Positions 1 to 9,005 of a DNA stretch of 64,000 nucleotides are shown here, one piece after another. Made by a program: the position numbers and the translations under genes. Source of the DNA: Bacillota bacterium (lineage in GTDB: Bacteria > Bacillota > Clostridia > Christensenellales > SZUA-584); assembly GCA_023460085.1 (NCBI GenBank), contig JAEWRI010000036.1, positions 248,001 through 312,000 of the forward strand, given 5' to 3'. The notes beneath the pieces were generated by a model, which saw nothing but the letters and a program-made list of their open reading frames with translations, ran no database searches and was not told where the DNA came from. Each line of letters starts with the position of its first letter. Positions within the stretch are counted from its first letter, which is position 1.

Positions 1-101
1 GAAGTGCTGATCATCCACAGAAAGGGAAGCACCATCGTGGCCGCGCCAATCAGCAATATGATAAATACGATGACCCTTGCCGGGCTGGTTTTTCTCTTCA
101 T
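1..101 (-). CDS. Sugar ABC transporter permease, MalG/UgpE type (3' part outside window)
   Basis: Only the first 33 or so codons are inside the window. The start is an ATG three bases past the stop of the upstream permease gene, with a GAGGGGG ribosome site about 10 bases before it. The visible peptide begins MKRKTSP and runs into a hydrophobic stretch followed by LPFLWMIST, the usual N-terminus of the second inner-membrane permease of CUT1 carbohydrate importers. The substrate cannot be read from this; its partners are the binding protein and permease immediately upstream. Confidence 0.8.
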   Translation of the reverse strand, partial: MKRKTSPARVIVFIILLIGAATMVLPFLWMIST

Positions 102-104
102 CGC

Positions 105-1004
105 TCATTCCCCCTCATAGACCCATTTGCGCGATACGACAAACTGAACGACCGTCAATGCCAGTATGAACAGCCCGAACACCGTTGCGGTCGCGCAGGC
201 GTATCCCATCTGGCTGCTGGAAAACGCTTTCTCCCATATGTAGAAGACAATCGTCCCCACGCCATACCCGCGTCCGCCATCCGGCGCGAACATCTGCACT
301 TCCACGAAGGTCTGCAGCGAACCGATGACCCCGACGATCACCAGATAGAAGGTGGTGGGCGTCAGCAGCGGCAGGGTAATCTTAAAAAATTGCTGTCGGG
401 GCGTCGCGCCGTCAATCTGCGCGGCCTCGTAATAGGTTCTGGGCACCGCCTTGAGCGCGGCGATATAATAAATCGATATGATACCGATCATTTTCCATGA
501 AATCATCATGACGATCATGCGTTTCGTCCAAACAGGATCGCTGAGCCAGCTTGGCGGATTGGTTACGCCAAACCACGCCAGAAAATTGTTGACGATCCCA
601 TACTGTGAATTGAACAGCCACATCCAGATCAGGGCCAGCGCCACCACCGAAGAGATAAACGGCAGATAATAGATTGCGCGAAACGCTTTTTGGCCTAAAA
701 TGTTTTTGTGGCAGGCATATCCGAAGAGCAGTGCAAAGGTAATATATATCGGAATTGGAATGAGCATGTACAGCGTGTTTTTAAGCGCGATCCAAAACTT
801 CGGATCCGCAAACAGCTTTTCATAATTGCGGATGCCAACGTCTTTTACATTGGGGGACAGTATGTTCCAATTGGTGAAGCTTGCGTATACGCATACCGCA
901 AGCGGCAGCAGGAAAAATACAACGAAGTATAATAAGGAAGGGGATACAAACAGCAGCCCGGCAATCCCTTCCCGCCTTCTCAGTTTGCTTGCTTTTCTTT
1001 TCAT
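105..1004 (-). CDS. Sugar ABC transporter permease, MalF/UgpA type
   Basis: About 300 residues with six predicted membrane helices. The first follows a basic KRKASKLRRRE segment, and the EAAQIDGA loop (about residue 200), the coupling motif of binding-protein-dependent permeases, contacts the ATPase. Family: CUT1 carbohydrate importers. I chose the ATG at 1004 because AGGAGG lies five bases before it; a GTG at 1028 and an ATG at 1007 are alternatives. It sits between the solute-binding gene and the second permease and should be cotranscribed with them. No ATPase gene is adjacent, so the importer probably uses a shared MsmK/UgpC-type ATPase such as the one at 59995-61116 (inference). Confidence 0.88.
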   Translation of the reverse strand: MKRKASKLRRREGIAGLLFVSPSLLYFVVFFLLPLAVCVYASFTNWNILSPNVKDVGIRNYEKLFADPKFWIALKNTLYMLIPIPIYITFALLFGYACHKNILGQKAFRAIYYLPFISSVVALALIWMWLFNSQYGIVNNFLAWFGVTNPPSWLSDPVWTKRMIVMMISWKMIGIISIYYIAALKAVPRTYYEAAQIDGATPRQQFFKITLPLLTPTTFYLVIVGVIGSLQTFVEVQMFAPDGGRGYGVGTIVFYIWEKAFSSSQMGYACATATVFGLFILALTVVQFVVSRKWVYEGE

Positions 1005-1049
1005 CATTGCCTCCTGCGCCGATTCCACCTTGTCGTATTCTTCCGAATA

Positions 1050-1079
1050 TATCGGCAGGTATCATGATACCTGCCGATA
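1050..1079. repeat. Perfect 30-bp palindrome between binding-protein and permease genes
   Basis: Each arm is 15 bases (TATCGGCAGGTATCA and its exact complement) with no spacer. In RNA it would fold into a stable hairpin just after the binding-protein stop codon and before the permease. Such intercistronic hairpins are known to raise binding-protein expression relative to membrane components by protecting the upstream mRNA or attenuating read-through. No T-run follows, so it is not a classical terminator. Confidence 0.7.
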
Positions 1080-1112
1080 ACCCGGAAGTACAGCCTTTTG
1101 ATTTTACTGGCT

Positions 1113-2495
1113 TCAGCTCATGTATTCCAGCTTCTGCGCGATGCTGTCGTCCAGCAGCTGCTGAACCTGTTCCTGTATGGATGCGCAATAGTCCACCGCT
1201 GTCATTTCACCCGTAAACACCGCGGCCGTGTTGGAGTTGAATTCGGCAAACCACTCCTGATTGAACGTCCGGGACTGTGTCGCGAGGCGGGCATGGTTCT
1301 CGAGGATATCGAAGAGCACATCCTTGCTGGCGGGTCCTTTATCAAATTCAGAGTATTCTCCCAGTGCCATGTCCTTGAGCATCGGGATAGCCTGACCCAT
1401 CGTGTAGGCGGTTCTCTGCGCGTCCTCATTGAAGGAAAGGAACGCAGCCAGATTGCAGGCGGCTTCGGCATTTTCGGTGGTGGCAGAAACGCCAAGGCCC
1501 GCGCTGCCGAACCAGATCTCGCTCTTGCCCGTGTTCGGGCTGACGGGCCAGTTCATGACGTCCCATTCAAAATCACAGTTTTCCCAGAAATCCGCAAGGC
1601 TCCATGTTCCGGCGCCCACCATTGCGAGCTTGCCCTGCTTGAAGCGGTCATAATCGCTGAGCGCTTCAGACTCGGAAGCGCTGGGCGCAACGCCATGAAC
1701 CAGACGAAGGTCTGCGCACCACTGCATGGCTTCGGTAAAGGCCGGATCGGTGATCTCTACCTGAGACAGGGTCTCGGGATCCACCCACTCGGCTCCGTTG
1801 GACCACACCGCGGATTCCAGAGAATACGCGCCAGTTCCGTAAATCTTGCTGTCGCCTTCGCCGGTGGTCAGCTTCTGGGCAGCGGCGAGGTAGTCGTTCC
1901 AATCCCACGGATCGTCAATGGTGGGAGGCGTTACGCCGGCGGCCTTAAACAGATCTACATTATAGAACACCGGGAATACGCTGACGTCCTTGGGGAGCGC
2001 GTAGATGCTTCCGGAACCCTGGTTCTGACCGTCAAAACGGTACAGGTTAAGGAGGCAATCCCAAACGTTGCTGGCATCGAAGATTTCATTGCTGGCAACG
2101 TAATCCGTTAAATCGTAGAGATTGCCGGTTGCCGCGTACTTCATCATGCTGTCGACCGGGCAGTAAAATACATCCGGGCATTGTCCGGCACCTATCATGG
2201 CCTGCAGCTTGGTATCAAACTCGTTATCGGCCACGACGATGTATTCCACTTCGACGTCGGGATACGCGGCTTCGTACTGCTCTATCATCGCCTTGTATGT
2301 GGCAATCTCCGCGTCCGTTCCCCAGCCCATAAAGCTGATTTTGGTTTTCTCCCCTGAGGATGCGGCTTCAGACGTCCCCGTTGACGCCGAAACTGTCGTC
2401 GAGCTGCTCTCTCCGGCCTGCTGGCACCCAGTCAAACCAACCGCGCTGAGTACGATAACCAGGCACATGATAACAACCAGGATCTTTGTTTTCAT
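1113..2495 (-). CDS. Extracellular sugar-binding lipoprotein (ABC solute-binding family 1)
   Basis: 460 residues. The N-terminus is a lipoprotein signal: MKTK, a hydrophobic core, then a VGLTGC lipobox with the lipidated cysteine near residue 24, followed by a Ser/Thr-rich linker. The mature part has the family-1 binding-protein pattern (KISFMGWG, then the KLQAMIGAGQCPDVFY region, and GAGTWSL near residue 300). It should sit on the outer face of the membrane and deliver a sugar or oligosaccharide to the two permeases downstream. A fructan or fructo-oligosaccharide ligand is suggested only by the divergent neighbour encoding a GH32 enzyme. GAAGGAGGAAGGAA precedes the ATG. Confidence 0.9.
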   Translation of the reverse strand: MKTKILVVIMCLVIVLSAVGLTGCQQAGESSSTTVSASTGTSEAASSGEKTKISFMGWGTDAEIATYKAMIEQYEAAYPDVEVEYIVVADNEFDTKLQAMIGAGQCPDVFYCPVDSMMKYAATGNLYDLTDYVASNEIFDASNVWDCLLNLYRFDGQNQGSGSIYALPKDVSVFPVFYNVDLFKAAGVTPPTIDDPWDWNDYLAAAQKLTTGEGDSKIYGTGAYSLESAVWSNGAEWVDPETLSQVEITDPAFTEAMQWCADLRLVHGVAPSASESEALSDYDRFKQGKLAMVGAGTWSLADFWENCDFEWDVMNWPVSPNTGKSEIWFGSAGLGVSATTENAEAACNLAAFLSFNEDAQRTAYTMGQAIPMLKDMALGEYSEFDKGPASKDVLFDILENHARLATQSRTFNQEWFAEFNSNTAAVFTGEMTAVDYCASIQEQVQQLLDDSIAQKLEYMS

Positions 2496-2589
2496 TTCCT
2501 TCCTCCTTCATTATTCCCTTTTGGCAAAATGGTGCTCCTGAAACAAACCTGTTAAATTAAAACATTAGGTCTGTTTTATTTGTGGCTAT

Positions 2590-2618
2590 ATAATATCAGT
2601 CTTGTTTTATAAAGTCAA
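2590..2618 (-). promoter_or_regulatory. Sigma-70 promoter for the sugar ABC operon
   Basis: On the minus strand, TTGACT (2613-2618) is separated by exactly 17 bases from TATTAT (2590-2595), close to consensus. It lies about 95 bases upstream of the binding-protein start. Two imperfect direct repeats overlap or follow the promoter on the plus strand (TTAGGTCTGTTTTAT and TATCAGTCTTGTTTTAT), so an operator for the divergent ArsR-type regulator is plausible. Confidence 0.65.
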
Positions 2619-2745
2619 CATATCGCCGCTATTTTGCCGTTATTTTTTTGTTTTAAGCCATTTTTAACTATGATTTATGTCTCTTTTAATTCTTTCATTC
2701 TATATTTTATGTTTCTTTAATTTGTTCACAAGTTGAAACTCTTTG

Positions 2746-2774
2746 TGGACGCTGTCATGCTGCCGTGATATAAT
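2746..2774 (+). promoter_or_regulatory. Sigma-70 promoter for the ArsR-type regulator and GH32 gene
   Basis: A perfect TATAAT -10 box at 2769-2774 has a 4/6 match to the -35 consensus (TGGACG, 2746-2751) 17 bases upstream. The ATG follows 31 bases after the -10. The 310-base intergenic interval also holds two AT-rich direct repeats (around 2674 and 2710, TTTATGT(C/T)TCTTT), possible regulator sites. Confidence 0.55.
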
Positions 2775-2805
2775 TCTATATTATATAGAGAAAAGAGTAT
2801 CCGTC

Positions 2806-3726
2806 ATGTCGAAAGTAATGGAATTGATGGCAGATAATGAAGATCAGATGTGCAAGACCGGCAAAGCGCTTTCTTCAGAGACGCGAATACAGATTTTGAA
2901 GCTGCTTTATTACAACAGCTACAACGTCAAGGAAATTGCGCAAAAGCTCAGCATCCCGGCTTCCAGCGCTGCGCTGCACATCCGCGTGCTGGAGGATGCG
3001 GATCTGATACAGATCAAGCAAAAGCCCGGCAGCCGGGGGTCTATGAAGGTCTGCAGCCGCAAATATGACTATCTGCACATCCGCCTGTCCGGCAATGATC
3101 CGGATGTCAATCAGGTCGCCACCGTTTCGATGCCTGTCGGCGCGTATACCGATTACCATGTTACCCCCACCTGCGGCATCGCAACCAGTACCGCGCTGGT
3201 AGGGTACGAGGACAGACCCAGCGATTTCTATATGCCGGAGCGTATTAACGCGCAAATACTGTGGTCCTCCAGCGGGTATGTGGAGTACAAGTTTCCGTTC
3301 CCATTAAACCACAACGATGTCCCCAACCGCTTAATACTCTCTTTCGAGGCCTGCTCTGAAGCCCCCAATTTCAAAGAGGATTGGATGTCCGATATTACCG
3401 TATGGATTAATGGCAGGGAGTGCGGCACATGGCGCAGTCCCGGAGATTTTGGAAGCCGAAGAGGAAGGCTCAACCCTTCGTGGTGGGATAACGGAGTCTC
3501 CCAATATGGTCAGATGGTGATTGTGGAAATCACCGAAGCAGAAACGATCGTCAACTCCAGGAAGGCCTCCGACGTCAGCCTTGCCGACATCGCGCTGGAT
3601 CCTCAGAATCCCATCACAATACGCATCGGCAACAAAGAGGATGCTGAATATGTCGGCGGATTCAATCTGTTTGGCGCTCAGTTCGGCGATTACGCGCAGG
3701 ACATCCTGCTGTCTTTTGTATACTAA
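2806..3726 (+). CDS. ArsR-type winged-helix transcriptional regulator with large C-terminal sensor-like domain
   Basis: 306 residues from the ATG at 2806, which has AGAGAAAAGAG upstream; a longer TTG start at 2743 would overlap the promoter. Residues about 20-85 form an ArsR-like helix-turn-helix (ALSSETRIQILKLL, then QKLSIPASSAALHIRVLE). The remaining 220 residues are rich in aromatic and beta-type segments, and I do not recognise them as a named family; they may be a ligand-sensing beta domain. The protein is divergent from a sugar importer and followed by a GH32 gene, so it probably controls both. Such fusions are far larger than typical ~100-residue ArsR repressors. Confidence 0.75.
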   Translation: MSKVMELMADNEDQMCKTGKALSSETRIQILKLLYYNSYNVKEIAQKLSIPASSAALHIRVLEDADLIQIKQKPGSRGSMKVCSRKYDYLHIRLSGNDPDVNQVATVSMPVGAYTDYHVTPTCGIATSTALVGYEDRPSDFYMPERINAQILWSSSGYVEYKFPFPLNHNDVPNRLILSFEACSEAPNFKEDWMSDITVWINGRECGTWRSPGDFGSRRGRLNPSWWDNGVSQYGQMVIVEITEAETIVNSRKASDVSLADIALDPQNPITIRIGNKEDAEYVGGFNLFGAQFGDYAQDILLSFVY

Positions 3727-3836
3727 GGCTAACTGACAGATTACTCGATCCAAAGTTCCCGAGGCGTTTCATGCAAATGCCTTTTCATTCGTCCTGGGTG
3801 ACTCAATTTCTTTGGCAGATATTAAAAGGCGGCTGT

Positions 3837-4922
3837 ATGACAGAAAGATTAAAATATCACTTCGAGCCAAAAACCGGGTGGATGAATGATCCCAACGGGT
3901 TAATTGAATTTCAAGGGCGATATCATGCGTTTTTTCAGTATAACCCCTGCGCGCTCGAATGCGGCCAAATGCACTGGGGGCACGCCGCCAGCCGTGATTT
4001 AATCCACTGGGAAGAGCTGCCCATCGCGCTCTATCCCGACATGCCTTATGAAAATGATCGCGGATGCTTTTCCGGGAGCGCAATTGAAAAAGACGGTATA
4101 TTATATCTTTACTATACATCCGTATCCCACGAGATGGGGCAAACTCAGTCGATCGCCATGAGCTCGGACGGAGTCAATTTCGTGAAGTATGATAAAAATC
4201 CGGTTATCCCCCATTACCCCATCGATGGCTGCGAAGATTTCAGGGACCCGAAAGTGGTTCAAATCAATGATGCCTATTACATGGTCTGCGGTTCCGGAAA
4301 AAACGGCGCAGGCAAAGTATTGCTTTATAAATCCGAAGATTTATTTGATTGGACATACGCCGGGGTATTATTTGAAAGCACCGAATACGGCGCGGTTTTA
4401 GAATGCCCGGATTTTTTCCAGCTGGATGATCGATTTGTCTTGATGTTTTCGAAAATGGGGATGAAGACCCACGCTACTCAATTTATCATTGGGGACTTCA
4501 TAAACGATACATTCATACCGGCATCATATGCGACACCGGAAGCCGGGCCGCAATTCTATGCTCCTCAAACGTTTATGGACAGCGCAGGCCGGAGAATTAT
4601 GATTGGCTGGCTTTATGACTGGAACAAAGAACTGGACGAGGGCGCCGAATTCGCGGGAGCGCTGACCATCCCCCGGGAGCTGAAGATAAAGGAGCACAGA
4701 ATACTCAATTTCCCTGTCAGTGAAGCCCACTCCCTTTTAGCCGTCAAAGACGATATGGTACACGTGTCTGACGGCTGCGTTTGCATTAATGCTCCAAATT
4801 TAAAATTTCCTTTACGCTATAACGGCAACATTGAGGACGTTCAGATCTTAAAAGATACGAAGACGATAGAAGTTTTTATCAATGAAGGAGAAGCCTCGTT
4901 TACCTGCTGGTTCAACAAATAG
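3837..4922 (+). CDS. Glycoside hydrolase family 32 (beta-fructosidase / sucrose-6-phosphate hydrolase type)
   Basis: 361 residues, cytoplasmic (no signal peptide). The three GH32 catalytic motifs are present: WMNDPNG with the nucleophile Asp18, FRDPK (transition-state Asp) and ECPD (acid/base Glu). The C-terminal beta-sandwich is short, ending in the typical VFINEGEASFT element, so the protein is about 100 residues shorter than ordinary sucrose-6-phosphate hydrolases. ATG at 3837 follows AAAAGGCGG; an in-frame ATG at 3771 lacks a site. It probably releases fructose from an imported oligosaccharide and lies 110 bases after the regulator gene in the same direction. Confidence 0.88.
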   Translation: MTERLKYHFEPKTGWMNDPNGLIEFQGRYHAFFQYNPCALECGQMHWGHAASRDLIHWEELPIALYPDMPYENDRGCFSGSAIEKDGILYLYYTSVSHEMGQTQSIAMSSDGVNFVKYDKNPVIPHYPIDGCEDFRDPKVVQINDAYYMVCGSGKNGAGKVLLYKSEDLFDWTYAGVLFESTEYGAVLECPDFFQLDDRFVLMFSKMGMKTHATQFIIGDFINDTFIPASYATPEAGPQFYAPQTFMDSAGRRIMIGWLYDWNKELDEGAEFAGALTIPRELKIKEHRILNFPVSEAHSLLAVKDDMVHVSDGCVCINAPNLKFPLRYNGNIEDVQILKDTKTIEVFINEGEASFTCWFNK

Positions 4923-5170
4923 CGGTGCTGGCTGTCATGTAAAACGCTGCTGCCATTTTGCGGTCAACCCCTCGCCTTTCCGCAGACCTGCAGCGCGCGC
5001 AGGGAACGAAGCGTCGAGTATCCAAAGAGCGGATTCCCCGGATCGCACAGACATAGAAAAACAACGGACCGCTTTTCCATAAAAGTAATCCGCTGCTTTT
5101 AATCCGCATTGGGCATCATTCAGTATCAGGCCTGACGTCGGTTCCAATCGATTGTACCAGAGCACTCAGT

Positions 5171-6490
5171 TTAATCATCTATAGTATCGATAATCTGATC
5201 GATCACGCCCAGATCATAGGACAAATCGAGAACCGTATATTTATTTCTGACCTCTTTCGACCACTTCAGGCTGTCTTTGAACACATCCGCGCTTATGGAT
5301 AATTCAGAAGGTTTCGTCGGAATCTTCAGATATTTCAGCGTATCTTCAAGGCCTTCAGCATATTGGAGCGTCTCGCGTATCACGTTCTTTATCGCTTCTT
5401 CATTCTGCTTTATTTTAATAATTCTCTGCCTTATCTTCGCCGGATCAAATTCTTTATGCTTCTGCTGGTCGATAATAAAGCTGTAATTTTCTCCAAAGAC
5501 ATTTCGAATCTCTTCATCCCATTCCGCTCTGGTTGGTACCCGGCCCGCCGCTTCATCCTCATCAATAGCCTGAAAATCCATCTGTAGTAACTGTCTGTAT
5601 ACCCGCAGCATCACTACCGTTCCAACCGCGCATTCAATGCCGTGCATGTGCTGGGGCGCTTTTGCCTGCATACCCCAATAATGCGTAATGTGATGCTCTG
5701 CGCCCGCGGCCGGTCTCGACATGTCGACCCAATGCATGGCAATCCCCGATATCGTCAGCCCTTCCATCAGCGTTTTAATCGATGCCGGCGTTTCCATGTT
5801 GGAGTCCACAGCGCTGTCGATGCATCTCCTCAATGTGCTCATCACGGTATTGAAAGTATAGCTGCAGAAATACTCGCCGTTGATAATACTGGATATGCGC
5901 CAATCCGCGCAAGCCGTTATCTTCGCAATCAAATCTCCCAGCCCGGCCAGTATCAGAGACCTTGGCGCATTCTTCAGCAATTGGGTATCCGCATAAATCG
6001 CGCAGGGGTACTTGGCATTGAAGGTCTGCTTAATGCCGTTGATGAACAGCAGCGACACTTTTGCGGAATAACCGTCCATCGAGGGCGCCGTGGGGATGGA
6101 AATGTACGGCTTTTTCAGCTTATAACTGAAGAAACGCGTGATATCGTTCACTGCTCCGGAGCCCACCGCCACGAAGAAATCGATATCCGGCGGAAACTCC
6201 AGCAGGAACTTCGTGATGCGTTTTTCGTCCGGTACGATGGGAACATCAAACAAAAGCGTGTTAACCCTGCAAGCGGCGGCGTTCAGTTTTTCCAAAACGG
6301 TTTTACCCACAAGCCCCATTATCACCGAGTCGGATATGACCATGACGTTTCGGCCAAGGTTGAGCCGAATCGGAGCATCCTTTATCCTGTCGAGGGCGTT
6401 TTCTTCAATGTATATCTCGTCTATCGGCATACTGTGAATTTTCCCGCATTCACAGACGAAGGTATGTTTTTTGTATATATCGCGTTCCAT
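5171..6490 (-). CDS. araM: sn-glycerol-1-phosphate dehydrogenase family (AraM/EgsA type)
   Basis: 439 residues. The family reduces dihydroxyacetone phosphate with NAD(P)H to sn-glycerol-1-phosphate. Seen: VGSGAVNDITRF (nucleotide-binding), PTAPSMDGYSA, and metal-ligand histidines in GAEHHITHYWG and HMHGIECA. The start is the ATG at 6490, seven bases after the stop of araD-like; the longer open frame upstream has no homology. In Bacillus subtilis the same gene (araM) lies in the arabinose operon, and here too it follows a ribulose-phosphate epimerase gene, which supports the name. Its physiological job in pentose operons is unclear; a related polyol-phosphate substrate is possible. Confidence 0.85.
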   Translation of the reverse strand: MERDIYKKHTFVCECGKIHSMPIDEIYIEENALDRIKDAPIRLNLGRNVMVISDSVIMGLVGKTVLEKLNAAACRVNTLLFDVPIVPDEKRITKFLLEFPPDIDFFVAVGSGAVNDITRFFSYKLKKPYISIPTAPSMDGYSAKVSLLFINGIKQTFNAKYPCAIYADTQLLKNAPRSLILAGLGDLIAKITACADWRISSIINGEYFCSYTFNTVMSTLRRCIDSAVDSNMETPASIKTLMEGLTISGIAMHWVDMSRPAAGAEHHITHYWGMQAKAPQHMHGIECAVGTVVMLRVYRQLLQMDFQAIDEDEAAGRVPTRAEWDEEIRNVFGENYSFIIDQQKHKEFDPAKIRQRIIKIKQNEEAIKNVIRETLQYAEGLEDTLKYLKIPTKPSELSISADVFKDSLKWSKEVRNKYTVLDLSYDLGVIDQIIDTIDD

Positions 6491-6497
6491 TATATTC

Positions 6498-7187
6498 TCA
6501 TTTCTGGCCGTAATAAGCCTTATCGCCATGCTTGCGCAAATAGTGCTTGTCCTGAAGGTATTGGTTTGCTTCCTGCATGTCCGCGTTGATGCTCTTGCCG
6601 ATAGCTGCCATATGAGCGACTTCTTCAAGCACAACAGAATTGTGTACTGCGTCCGCCGCGTCCTTGCCCCAGGTGAAAACGCCATGATTTCGCACCACCA
6701 CCCCGGGAACTTGCTTATATGCGTCGCCTTTGAAACATTCGATTATCGGTATGGCTGTATTCCTTTCGTACTCCCCTTCCACTTCATCTTTAGTCATAGA
6801 GCGGGTGCATGGAACCTCGCCGTAGAAATAATCCGCGTGCGTGGTACCGTAACATGGGATACCGGAACCCGCCTGCGCGAATGCGGTCCCATAGGTTGAG
6901 TGCGTGTGCACTATACCCCCAATTTCCTTCCATTGCCTGTAAAGCTCGATATGGGTTGGTGTATCGGAAGAATAGCGGTAATCGCCCTCTACAATATTCC
7001 CCGACAGATCGACCACCACCATGTGTTTCAAGTCCATCTCGTCGTACCGTATACCGCTTGCCTTGATTATCACAAGGCCGGTCTCCCGGTCAATTCCGGA
7101 GACGTTGCCCCACGTAAACTTGACCAATCCATACTCCGGCAAAGACAGGTTCGCCGCCAGCACCTCAGCTTTTAATTTTTCCAGCAT
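6498..7187 (-). CDS. araD: L-ribulose-5-phosphate 4-epimerase (class II aldolase fold)
   Basis: 229 residues, the usual length of AraD/UlaF/SgbE. The enzyme interconverts L-ribulose-5-phosphate and D-xylulose-5-phosphate through a zinc-stabilised retro-aldol step. Zinc-ligand regions are visible: GGIVHTHSTYGTAFA, TTHADYF and NHGVFTWG, plus the N-terminal FTWGNVSG phosphate-binding loop. It lies between the lactonase-like gene (20 bases) and the AraM-type gene (7 bases), so cotranslation is likely. Its presence sets the operon's product as xylulose-5-phosphate entering the pentose phosphate route. The sequence alone does not separate AraD from UlaF or SgbE. Confidence 0.9.
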   Translation of the reverse strand: MLEKLKAEVLAANLSLPEYGLVKFTWGNVSGIDRETGLVIIKASGIRYDEMDLKHMVVVDLSGNIVEGDYRYSSDTPTHIELYRQWKEIGGIVHTHSTYGTAFAQAGSGIPCYGTTHADYFYGEVPCTRSMTKDEVEGEYERNTAIPIIECFKGDAYKQVPGVVVRNHGVFTWGKDAADAVHNSVVLEEVAHMAAIGKSINADMQEANQYLQDKHYLRKHGDKAYYGQK

Positions 7188-7207
7188 GTTTTATACCGTC
7201 CTTCACA

Positions 7208-8143
7208 TTAAGCTTCTATGCCATAAAAATCGCGCGGATTCTTATTGACCAGTTGTTTGATAAGACCTTCGCTAAATTTCATTTCATTCAAAAGGGGAAT
7301 GATCTTCGCCGGTATATGTTCAATCCCGGGCGATCCGCCGTTGCATTTAAAGTTGGACCTTCTGCCAATATCGGTAGCCAATTGAATCTTGTCCGCGTAG
7401 CCTAATTCACACAAATTCTTCAGAATGGTTATTTTCTTTCGGTCCTGTCCGTACTTGGGTTTGCCCAATTGGTCGATCGACACGTTGACGCCTTCCTTCA
7501 GTATCTCAAGATAAGTCTTCTCCGTCAGATCGCTGAGCATATCCAAATGCATAATCAGAATCTTGCCCGGTTCGATCCCCTTGCCTTTGAGCAGCTTTAC
7601 CTGCTCCATAGCCATCGTCCCTCTCTGTGCGTGGGTTGCGATTGGCAGGCCGGTTTTTTTATGAACATCGCTGACAATATCCAGAGAAGCCAACTCTGCA
7701 GCCGTTATTTCCTTAAACGATGTTGACCATTTCAGAAACGACGGCTTAATCCCCGTCTCCGGTTCACCGTGCATAACCTCCTGTATCATCCTCTCGCGCC
7801 AATCGACATCCTTTGTCTGCTTTAAAAATACATCCAGGCCGGGAGAGCGATAGAACCCGCTGCCCGCCAATATATGAACCCTGGTCCTTTCGGCTATCGC
7901 TTTCAGCACTTTCCAGTCCCTCATAAAATCGTACGGACTGAACTCGACAACCACGCGCCCTCCGCGGTCATAAAACAAACCCAGTTCACGAACCGCCATA
8001 TCTTCATCCAAAAGTATCAAATCAGGATCATCCTTTGAATGATATGGCCTCCCCCAAAGATGCACATGCGCATCCCAAATGAAATCATCGCCGCATTCCT
8101 GTGGTCCAAATATCGTCATCAGCCTCTTCACAGTTGCACTCAT
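7208..8143 (-). CDS. Phosphotriesterase-family metallohydrolase, probable sugar-lactone (phosphate) lactonase
   Basis: 311 residues, TIM-barrel amidohydrolase superfamily. Metal ligands: HVH (His26, His28), the bridging lysine in SFLKWSTS, His in ATHAQRG and IMHLD, and the final Asp in ATDIGRRS. Characterised COG1735 relatives hydrolyse pentonolactone-5-phosphates, which fits the company of a sugar kinase and a ribulose-phosphate epimerase; that assignment is inference. AAGGAG precedes the ATG. True phosphotriesterase activity is unlikely to be physiological. It is downstream of the GntR gene and shares its promoter. Confidence 0.8.
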   Translation of the reverse strand: MSATVKRLMTIFGPQECGDDFIWDAHVHLWGRPYHSKDDPDLILLDEDMAVRELGLFYDRGGRVVVEFSPYDFMRDWKVLKAIAERTRVHILAGSGFYRSPGLDVFLKQTKDVDWRERMIQEVMHGEPETGIKPSFLKWSTSFKEITAAELASLDIVSDVHKKTGLPIATHAQRGTMAMEQVKLLKGKGIEPGKILIMHLDMLSDLTEKTYLEILKEGVNVSIDQLGKPKYGQDRKKITILKNLCELGYADKIQLATDIGRRSNFKCNGGSPGIEHIPAKIIPLLNEMKFSEGLIKQLVNKNPRDFYGIEA

Positions 8144-8178
8144 TCGATATGCTCCTTCTCATAACCCCTTATAATCTT

Positions 8179-8913
8179 TCACTCACCCAGCGTAAACTTG
8201 ATGTCCAGGAATTCCGGGCAATACAGGCAACCCACTTGCAGCACCCTGTCATCAGAAAATTTGTTGATCATCAGCGCGATAAGTATCGGAGACCCGGTTA
8301 CCAGCTGAAGAAGCCGCGCGACCTCCTGCGAGGCGGAGGCGGAATGGATTGATACTACGGAGGATTTCGGCGGAACCCCCACAATGCTGTTGATATGTCT
8401 GAAAAGTGAGACCGCCGCAAAGTCCTTATCCTTAATATCCGGCCATAGCGATATATCCAGATAAGACTCGTCCAAAACGATAGGCTGCCCGTCGATTCTT
8501 CTCAGACGCGTCAGCTTGCACACCTGCGAATTTTCCGGTATGCCCATCGCGTCGGCAATCTTTTTCGGCGCATTTACTATTGAATTCTCTACCACCTTTG
8601 ACAGCAGCGGAATGCCGCTTTCGCCAAAGTCCTCAAAAAAGCCCGTGACGATTCCCGGTTTGAACACCCTCTGCACATTTTTTTCCGCAACAAATGTACC
8701 GTTCCCGCGCTTGCGAACCAACACTCTATCGCGTATAAGCTCATTAATCGCCTGCCGAACCGTCATCCTGCTGACGCAATACTGGTTGGCAAGCTCATAT
8801 TCGGATACAATCTTATCGCCATTCCGGAGCTCGCCCGTCTCCACCTTTTCTTTGATGCTTTCGCATATTTGCTTGTAGAGCGGTAAATCACTTTGTCTGC
8901 TCAATTCGTTCAT
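8179..8913 (-). CDS. GntR/HutC-family transcriptional regulator (UTRA domain)
   Basis: 244 residues. N-terminal winged helix (about residues 10-80: SEYELANQYCVSRMTVRQAINEL, then GNGTFV) and a C-terminal UTRA ligand domain (about 95-240). HutC-type members repress sugar operons and release DNA on binding a phosphorylated sugar. The gene follows the promoter at 8963-8991, whose -10 box lies in a motif repeated at the head of the transporter operon (15186-15200), so it probably represses itself and both halves of the cluster. TAGGAGGGATG gives a strong ribosome site. Confidence 0.9.
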   Translation of the reverse strand: MNELSRQSDLPLYKQICESIKEKVETGELRNGDKIVSEYELANQYCVSRMTVRQAINELIRDRVLVRKRGNGTFVAEKNVQRVFKPGIVTGFFEDFGESGIPLLSKVVENSIVNAPKKIADAMGIPENSQVCKLTRLRRIDGQPIVLDESYLDISLWPDIKDKDFAAVSLFRHINSIVGVPPKSSVVSIHSASASQEVARLLQLVTGSPILIALMINKFSDDRVLQVGCLYCPEFLDIKFTLGE

Positions 8914-8958
8914 ATGCTCATCCCTCCTAAAATTTTCGCGTATCGTATCAAAAACAAT

Positions 8959-8991
8959 TGATAGTATATATTAACCATTTGCTGGAGTAAA
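8959..8991 (-). promoter_or_regulatory. Promoter plus GntR operator candidate for the regulator-catabolic genes
   Basis: On the minus strand TTTACT (8986-8991) and TATACT (8963-8968) are 17 bases apart. The -10 is embedded in TGATAGTATATATTA (8959-8973 on the plus strand), which matches 14 of 15 bases of the motif before the transporter operon. HutC-type operators commonly have a GTATATAC-like core, so repression by blocking the -10 is the simplest reading. Confidence 0.65.
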
Positions 8992-9005
8992 TACTTTCCT
9001 GTTTA

